Source: ENR-C20 sp942493145
GTDB taxonomy: Bacteria; Bacillota; Clostridia; Acetivibrionales; DTU013
Direction of reading: 5' to 3'
Assembly (NCBI GenBank): GCA_942493145.1
Contig: OW818679.1
Span: 2,666,001-2,730,000 of the forward strand
Length of the DNA stretch: 64,000 nucleotides
Shown: positions 59,041 through 64,000 of the stretch, in pieces
How positions within the stretch are numbered: position 1 is the first letter of the stretch
Layout of the letters: each line of letters opens with the position of its first letter
Position numbers and translations under genes: made by a program
The notes under the pieces: generated by a model
Told to the model about the DNA's origin: nothing
The model's database searches: none
What the model saw: only the letters and a program-made list of their open reading frames with translations

Positions 59041-59793
59041 CTATTCCATAAGCATTCTCAGCATTTTATCGGTATTGTTCAAAAACATCCGGGTTACCTG
59101 ATAGTGCTCAGTGTCTTCATACTTGACCTCCAGGAAACTACCCTTGATTTCATATATCAGTGCATTGGGATATGCCATCAAAATCGGGGAATGGGTGGCA
59201 ATTATGAACTGTGAGTCCTGTTCGATCAGGTCATGCATCCTGCTTATCATGGACATTTGCCTTGTTGGGGAAAGCGCTGCCTCAGGTTCATCCAGGATAT
59301 AAACCCCTCTCCCGGAAAACCTGTTCAAAAAGATGGCCAGGAACGATTCTCCATGAGATTGTTCATGCAGTGAGCGGCCACCATATGAATCAATTATCCT
59401 TGGCCCACTTCCTTCTTCCTTGTCAAGGTTGTCTATATAAGTTGCTGCATTATACAAGCTTTCAGCCCTTAGGAAAAACCCATCCTTTGGTTTCCTGACA
59501 CCTTTCATAATCCTTAAGTACTCAAACAGATCTGAGTGGGTTTTCCTTGATGTGAAGTCAAAATTCTTAGTGCCGCCTTCAGGATTAAAGCCATACGCCA
59601 CAGCAATAGCCTCCAGAAGGGTTGATTTTCCCGTTCCGTTTTCTCCTACTATAAATGTAACCTTGGGATGAAGCTTCAGCTCATTCAGACCGGATATGGC
59701 AGGAAGACAAAACGGATACTCCTGAAAGGACGCGATTTTCTCTCTTTGCAGTTGTACAGCACGGATATACTGGTTCATATCTCCCAATTGCAT
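59041..59793 (-). CDS. AAA/SMC-like ATP-binding protein
   Basis: The ~250-residue protein is a single ABC-type ATPase without membrane domain: VTFIVGENGTGKSTLLEAIAVAYGF (Walker A), a signature-like SHGESFLAIFLNRF, Walker B GVYILDEPEAALSP and switch region FIIATHSPILMAYP. These features match RecF/SMC-like or 'AAA_21' predicted ATP-binding proteins. It is too short for a full SMC coil and its partner is unknown. Some relatives act in anti-phage or toxin systems, but no nuclease or partner gene adjoins it here. The start at 59793 follows GGGATGG by ten bases; an ATG at 59778 behind GGGAGAT is also possible. Confidence 0.8.
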   Translation of the reverse strand: MQLGDMNQYIRAVQLQREKIASFQEYPFCLPAISGLNELKLHPKVTFIVGENGTGKSTLLEAIAVAYGFNPEGGTKNFDFTSRKTHSDLFEYLRIMKGVRKPKDGFFLRAESLYNAATYIDNLDKEEGSGPRIIDSYGGRSLHEQSHGESFLAIFLNRFSGRGVYILDEPEAALSPTRQMSMISRMHDLIEQDSQFIIATHSPILMAYPNALIYEIKGSFLEVKYEDTEHYQVTRMFLNNTDKMLRMLME

Positions 59794-59846
59794 TTGCAAT
59801 TTACCATCCCTTCAGCTGATCCACATAACTTCCGGAGGCAAGCTTC

Positions 59847-60953
59847 TCAGCCTTTCACTACATTCTTGCCTGAGTTTTTGGCTATATAGAGCGTTTGATC
59901 TGCCCTTTGCATAAAAGTTTCAGGTGTATCTACAGGTGCCATCTGCACAACTCCGAAGCTGCAGGTTACATTACCTACGCAGTCATAAACGATTTCCTCC
60001 AGTTTTTGACGCAGCCGTTCAGCCAGCTCCAGAGCATTCGCCAAATCAGTGTTTGGAAGCAGAATTATAAATTCTTCCCCTCCCCATCTGGCAAATACAT
60101 CAATCTCTCTGATATTGCGAAGTATATGACCGGTTGCTTCAATGATGACCTTGTCTCCAGTGATATGCCCGCAAGTGTCATTTACCCTCTTGAAATTGTC
60201 AAAGTCAAGCATCATAATCGACAGAGGAGTTTTATACCTCCTGGAGTAATCTATCCATTGTTTGAGTTCCTCTTCAAGCTTTAACCTGTTGAAGGCTCCT
60301 GTCAGCGGATCTGTGACCGAAAGGCGTTTTAATTCCTTAGCATTGAAGTATTGGACTCTTTTGTAGTATTGATAGCTGTAACCAAAAATACTGCTCATGA
60401 TTATAATGATGCCAATATATACAGCTCCCGCTGCAAATTCGGACATACTGATATCCTTTATATAAATCAAGGATAAGATTATAAACAGAGTGCTGGAAGT
60501 GATGGAGACAGTAAGCATGTTAATCCAGCGGTTTGGTACCATGAAAGCCGCAAGCACGAGCACCATGACGCCAAAAGACTGTATCAGGAAATTCGGTGCT
60601 TCATATTGATAAAACACAAATATAAAGACCAGTGAAGCTGCTGCTTCACTGATTGTAATCCATATCGCCAGCTTTCTATAGTCCTTCATATGACCTGAAC
60701 TGATAAAAACGGTTACAGCCAGTATAAGGAACAATCCGCGGAATATTGCAGAAAGTAAAAATGAATTTTCATTTCTGATCAGAAAAAAGTCCGGTATCAC
60801 AAACAAAGTATCCAGTATCCCAAAAATCAATATTAAAGGCTTTATTAAGCGCAGAGCCCTTTGCATATCATTTTGGAAGTATTCCTTTTCAAGAGAGCTG
60901 TCTGAAAACTCCACTATCCGATTGATTAACCTGCTATTGTTTTTTTTAACCAT
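59847..60953 (-). CDS. Membrane-bound diguanylate cyclase with I-site
   Basis: The N-terminal half has six spans (residues ~35-195) similar to 5TM/MASE-like sensor regions. The C-terminal GGDEF domain contains LTGAFNRLKLEEEL, MLDFDNFKRVNDTCGH, and the catalytic GGEEF in ARWGGEEFIILLPN. Immediately before it, REID fits the inhibitory I-site RxxD, so product inhibition by c-di-GMP is likely. The final MQRADQTLYIAKNSGKN is typical. GAGG stands nine bases before the ATG at 60953; an ATG at 60968 is also in frame. Confidence 0.88.
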   Translation of the reverse strand: MVKKNNSRLINRIVEFSDSSLEKEYFQNDMQRALRLIKPLILIFGILDTLFVIPDFFLIRNENSFLLSAIFRGLFLILAVTVFISSGHMKDYRKLAIWITISEAAASLVFIFVFYQYEAPNFLIQSFGVMVLVLAAFMVPNRWINMLTVSITSSTLFIILSLIYIKDISMSEFAAGAVYIGIIIIMSSIFGYSYQYYKRVQYFNAKELKRLSVTDPLTGAFNRLKLEEELKQWIDYSRRYKTPLSIMMLDFDNFKRVNDTCGHITGDKVIIEATGHILRNIREIDVFARWGGEEFIILLPNTDLANALELAERLRQKLEEIVYDCVGNVTCSFGVVQMAPVDTPETFMQRADQTLYIAKNSGKNVVKG

Positions 60954-61053
60954 GCTTAGAAACCTCATAATATAATGAATAGGTTTATTTTAGCATACTT
61001 ACGGTTAAGTTGGCATCTCAATTTTGGCTTTATTCCCTTTCTTTTCTTGCCGT

Positions 61054-61788
61054 TTAAAGTATGGGGGCATTTGTCTCTTCTTGCCGCTCAATCGCCTCCA
61101 GATAACTTCCCACATCTTCAATGGATTCTATAATATCCACTCCGCATACCAACAGCCTCTTACTGCTCTGATGCCCATACGCTGCAAGCAGGCAGTCGAA
61201 ACCCAGTTCGCATGATACTTCATAGTCGTGGACCGTATCACCTATCATGAGCACCTTGCCCGGCTCCAGTTCCAATTCTGACAGAAACCTTTTTCCTCTA
61301 TCTACTTTACTGGCAGCATAATAATCGCCAAGGCCTGCCAGCTTGACAAAATGCCTGTCAATATTAAGCCCTTGCACGATATTTACCAGATCCTGCTCGT
61401 TGGAAGCAGACAATATGGACTGCGGAATTCCCATATCGTTGATTCTGCTCAATACCTTTTCAACCCCATCGTGTAGCCTGTACCTTTGCTTTGCAGCATT
61501 ATATTCAGAAATGAATTCTTCGGCAACCTGCTCAAAAGGTTCAGCTTCAAAATCAAACCCAATTTGTTCATAATAATCTTTGACAGGGAAAGTGAAAATG
61601 TCCTTGTACGTTTTATGATCGAGCAATGGTAAATATCTCCTCCTGAGCAAATTATTCATTGCATCGACCGCTATATCAACATCATCAAGCAGCGTTCCAT
61701 TCCAATCCCATATAATGTGTTTGTAGGACTTATCATATTTCTGAGTCAAATTCCATTTCACTCCTGACATTTTATAGAGATCAATCAT
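61054..61788 (-). CDS. HAD-superfamily hydrolase, phosphoglycolate phosphatase-like
   Basis: The 244 residues show HAD motif I (HIIWDWNGTLLDD, nucleophile Asp), a cap domain in residues ~45-110, motif II (QSILSASNEQDLV), and motifs III/IV (KVLMIGDTVHDYEVSCELG with the two Asp). The layout is that of Gph-type phosphoglycolate phosphatases, but many such proteins act on other phosphates, so the substrate is open. AGGA lies just before the ATG. It diverges from the LysM gene across a 175-base gap. Confidence 0.82.
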   Translation of the reverse strand: MIDLYKMSGVKWNLTQKYDKSYKHIIWDWNGTLLDDVDIAVDAMNNLLRRRYLPLLDHKTYKDIFTFPVKDYYEQIGFDFEAEPFEQVAEEFISEYNAAKQRYRLHDGVEKVLSRINDMGIPQSILSASNEQDLVNIVQGLNIDRHFVKLAGLGDYYAASKVDRGKRFLSELELEPGKVLMIGDTVHDYEVSCELGFDCLLAAYGHQSSKRLLVCGVDIIESIEDVGSYLEAIERQEETNAPIL

Positions 61789-61912
61789 CTTATCCTATTA
61801 AATTATAGCGAACATTTGTTCTCTGCGCAATGATTTTATTTAATCAATTTTCTGCAAAAGTAGAATTTGATGCAATTTTTCTTTCCAAAATATTAGTCAT
61901 TTATCGATTTTC

Positions 61913-61937
61913 AATAATGATAATCATATTATATAAT
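61913..61937 (+). promoter_or_regulatory. Fur-box-like sequence over the promoter of the LysM gene
   Basis: AATAATGATAATCATATTA (61913-61931) agrees with 15 of 19 positions of the classic Fur box (GATAATGATAATCATTATC) and abuts a TATAAT at 61932-61937. The -35 region is weak. Binding by Fur or a relative is only suggested. Confidence 0.45.
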
Positions 61938-61963
61938 ATTGAACATATCAGGGAGTGAATAGA

Positions 61964-62155
61964 ATGCACTATTATCCGGAAGGATCGTTTTTTCATATGG
62001 TCCGCGCGGACGATACATTATTAATGATTGCGAAACGTTATGGGATAGGAATATTTGCACTCGTCGCTTCAAATCCAGGCATAAACCCAGATAAGCTTTA
62101 TGTCGGTCAGGTACTTTGCATACCTCCGGATTTTGAGAAAAAAATAAAAACATAA
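61964..62155 (+). CDS. Single-LysM-domain small protein
   Basis: This 63-residue protein consists almost wholly of one LysM motif: FFHMVRADDTLLMIAKRYGIGIFALVASNPGINPDKLYVGQVLCIP, matching the LysM pattern Y-V-(x)-DTL-x-IA-x-(R/K)-Y-G ... NP-x-I-x-x-L-x-V-GQ-x-L-x-IP. LysM binds N-acetylglucosamine chains of peptidoglycan or spore cortex. There is no signal peptide, so the site of action (spore coat or unclassical export) is unclear. GGGAG lies eight bases before the ATG at 61964; a GTG three codons upstream lacks spacing. A Fur-like box covers its promoter. Confidence 0.85.
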   Translation: MHYYPEGSFFHMVRADDTLLMIAKRYGIGIFALVASNPGINPDKLYVGQVLCIPPDFEKKIKT

Positions 62156-62598
62156 CGATCTGTCTTACACCACCGCAGATACCTTATTATCCAGCCACGA
62201 TCTTCCGACCGTAACCAGGCAGTTCACCACCTGCAATGATGGTTTGTTCGACCATAAAGAATACCTCCATAGCCATATACAACCTTTCGGCTGCATACAA
62301 CCATTACGGCACTCCGTATGATCTTAACTCGACCCTGTGCGATAAGTTGGGATCCTTTTATAATCTTTTATGACCATAAAAGCACCTTTCCCCACCGTAT
62401 AGAATCTTCCCTCCGACTACACAACCTTTCGACCATGCAATCTTTGGCCGACCCATTAATGCCCCTTAACGGAACAAGAATGAGTCTTGGCTCAACCGTT
62501 ACGTCCTTACGCTATTAATTTAACCTCAATGAGAGATTTAATACGCAAATGGTCAATAAAATGAATTAGTAAGTTCTTCAATATGAAGAAAATTTATC
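62156..62598. other. Gene-free stretch with degenerate short motifs
   Basis: No start-bearing frame longer than ~65 codons looks like a protein. The composition is richer in CC and GACC than its neighbours, and motifs such as ACAACCTTTCGG / ACAACCTTTCGACC, CCATAAAGA / CCATAAAAG and CGACCGT recur imperfectly. It may be a decayed minisatellite or an old gene relic. No terminator was found. Confidence 0.4.
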
Positions 62599-63678
62599 TC
62601 ATGTTTTTATATCCAAATAATCCGCTCTGGTTATTGAATAACAGACATCATCATGAATGCTTCCGTCATATAATTTGCTGGCCGCAGCCAATGTCCCTTC
62701 GTATTTGAAGCCACATTTATCAATAACCTTTTTGGACCGGGCGTTGAATGGATAATGGTAACAGGACAGGATATCGTAGCCTGCCTCTTCAAACATATAC
62801 CTGACAACCTCCCTAACCGCCTCGGACATAAGCCCACCACCCCAGTAGTCCTCCGAAAGGACATATCCGACCATCCTGCCCTTGACTCCCTTTCTTTTTT
62901 CATCATGATGGACACCCACGGAGCCAATGACCTTTCCATTTTCTTTATATTCCAGCGCCCACACCTCATCCCCCTTGATGAAAGACTGCAGTATTTTTTG
63001 TGATGCCTCTTTGTCCCTGTGAGGTTCCCAACCTGCATTGGGGCCTACATTTGGGTTTTTTGCATATTCGTAGAAATCATCAAGGTCCTCCGGCCTCCAT
63101 GGCCTCAACACAAGTCTCTCAGTCTCCAGGGATTTAATCAGTGGAGCTTTGGTTCCGTCTCCATCCGGGTGATTGGGGATAAGCTTCAGGTTATATCTGG
63201 CCATGAGAAATTCGTTTGCATACTTCCCATCCTTTATTCCAGCATACCTTTTTACCCCTTCAATCTCGAATCCCAATGATTTATATAATCTGACGGCGCC
63301 TTCATTTTCAACGAACGCGGTAAGCTCCACCCTTACAAGCATAAGCCAGTTGTCGGCAAGGTCCAGGACTTTTTTCAGCATGGCTGTTCCTACACCTTTG
63401 CCCTGATAATCCCCATGCACCATTATCCCGATTGATGCAGAATGCCTGAGTCTGGGGTTTCTGGATAAATTGAGCCCAACAAGTCCTATGACTTTCTCCG
63501 CCGTCTCAGCAACCAGCATATGGTCGTTTTCAGTAAGTTCTTTGATAAACTCCTCAGAACGGACATATCGCTCGCTGAATAACCCGAGTGTGTTCTCCCT
63601 TACTCCATCCATTCTTCTTATTGCATTAACAGCCTCCGCATCTTCAACCTTTACCGGCCTTATAGAGAATTCAAGCAT
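62599..63678 (-). CDS. Fusion of two GNAT acetyltransferase domains
   Basis: This 359-residue protein has an N-terminal GNAT domain of the YhhY type (IRPVKVEDAEAVNAIRRMDGV, ASIGIMVHGDYQGKGVGTAMLKKVLDLAD with Q-G-K-G-V-G, and ENEGAVRLYKSLGFEIEGV) and, from about residue 180, a RimJ/RimL-type domain (LETERLVLRPWRPEDLDDFYEYAKNPNVG, GYVLSEDYWGGGLMSEAVREVVRYMFEEAG, NARSKKVIDKCGFKYEGTL). Each is normally a separate ~170-residue enzyme. RimJ/L types acetylate ribosomal or other N-termini; the N-terminal domain may act on amino acids. GGAGGTGGGG precedes the ATG. Confidence 0.85.
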   Translation of the reverse strand: MLEFSIRPVKVEDAEAVNAIRRMDGVRENTLGLFSERYVRSEEFIKELTENDHMLVAETAEKVIGLVGLNLSRNPRLRHSASIGIMVHGDYQGKGVGTAMLKKVLDLADNWLMLVRVELTAFVENEGAVRLYKSLGFEIEGVKRYAGIKDGKYANEFLMARYNLKLIPNHPDGDGTKAPLIKSLETERLVLRPWRPEDLDDFYEYAKNPNVGPNAGWEPHRDKEASQKILQSFIKGDEVWALEYKENGKVIGSVGVHHDEKRKGVKGRMVGYVLSEDYWGGGLMSEAVREVVRYMFEEAGYDILSCYHYPFNARSKKVIDKCGFKYEGTLAAASKLYDGSIHDDVCYSITRADYLDIKT

Positions 63679-63731
63679 ATCCCCACCTCCAAAATTGATG
63701 TTACCCCAGTCTTATAATCTTTGTATGCATG

Positions 63732-64000
63732 CTACTCCGGCTTCTTTCTATAAAACACCAGAGTCAGTTTATCATTGACTTCTTTTGTTTCTCCGGTAAG
63801 TATATAGCCTGCTTTTTCATAACACCTTCTGTTGATAACCAAATCCGAAGGGCAGTCCAGTTCCCATACCGCCGCCTCCGGATGCAACTTTTCCGCCATT
63901 GCCAGTGCATGTTGTCCTATTCCCTTGCATTGGAATTGCGGAGAAATATAAATTATTTCAATCCTGTACAACCCTTGTTCCTTAAAACCTGCGAAGATAC
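63732..64000 (-). CDS. GNAT acetyltransferase, C-terminal part (5' end outside window)
   Basis: The frame is open to the window edge (…AGFKEQGLYRIEIIYISPQF), so the gene starts beyond base 64000. Visible are the GNAT acetyl-CoA loop (YISPQFQCKGIGQHALAMAEKL, Q-x-K-G-I-G), then CYEKAGYILTGETKEVNDKLTLVFYRKKPE, the usual C-terminal strand. The substrate is unknown. It is the second acetyltransferase in a row on this strand and ends 53 bases before the fused GNAT gene. Confidence 0.8.
   Translation of the reverse strand, partial: IFAGFKEQGLYRIEIIYISPQFQCKGIGQHALAMAEKLHPEAAVWELDCPSDLVINRRCYEKAGYILTGETKEVNDKLTLVFYRKKPE

Noticed and set aside
59041..59793. Anti-phage ATPase system
   Set aside because: The AAA/SMC-like protein could belong to one, but no nuclease, TOPRIM or other effector gene adjoins it.

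Overview
The window reads as a chromosomal segment of a low- to mid-GC Clostridia-type Bacillota. Genes are tightly packed, start behind AGGAGG-type ribosome binding sites, and are mostly on the minus strand. The gene content fits an anaerobe: epoxyqueuosine-reductase-like and radical SAM Fe-S proteins, an iron-sulfur-type PurF, a TRAP transporter, an OFA-family exchanger, nickel-pincer cofactor genes and c-di-GMP/chemotaxis sensors. No tRNA, rRNA, CRISPR array or prophage was recognised. The species cannot be named from the sequence.

Layout. 1-2257 (+): the end of a secreted beta-propeller-like protein and a TraX-family membrane protein. 2349-10526 (-): a LoaP-type NusG paralogue, a roughly 610-base untranslated leader with a hairpin and U-run directly after loaP, a CapD/WbpM-type sugar-nucleotide dehydratase, then a peptide natural-product (RiPP) locus: ABC exporter, PqqD-like recognition protein, radical SAM/SPASM enzyme, two previously unlisted short precursor peptides, an HPr-kinase-like protein and a SipW-like S26 peptidase. 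10757-17522 (-): VanZ-like, lysA, TrmB-type regulator, small proteins, yqeK, nadD, purD. 17598-25056 (-): purH, purN, purM, purF, purE and a purine permease. 25658-35000 (mostly -): AEC transporter, RelB/DinJ antitoxin with a toxin reduced to its C-terminus, a guaA 3'-end remnant, amidohydrolase, TRAP transporter, a TetR regulator with two HTH domains (+), a PNPOx-like protein and intact guaA. 35234-43197 (-): OFA transporter, YhcC-type radical SAM protein, larC, a RAYT transposase, larB, a DUF2520 protein and larE. 43584-64000: a large secreted protein (+), DMT transporter, DUF4846 lipoprotein, histidine kinase, chemoreceptor, two diguanylate cyclases, metabolic orphans and acetyltransferases.

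One short sequence ties the window together: AGTTTTTGAGAACCGTCCCC (reverse GGGGACGGTTCTCAAAAACT). I count 23 full copies in nine clusters. Copies in opposite orientation bracket the RAYT gene (39265-40494), which suggests a REP/RAYT-type system. Copies sit between pur genes, inside the yqeK coding region and, as an in-frame 42-bp tandem array, inside a lipoprotein gene, where they encode GDGSQK. Many unrelated short tandem repeats (12-38 bp units) lie at gene ends and in gaps, and several conserved proteins carry low-complexity inserts.

The best candidate for an undescribed system is the RiPP locus under LoaP. Its two precursors share a leader with a YxxP element, place a Cys nine residues before a Trp in the core, and both end in Ser, which would suit a precursor kinase. 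This reading is inference from gene content and motifs; no searches could be run.
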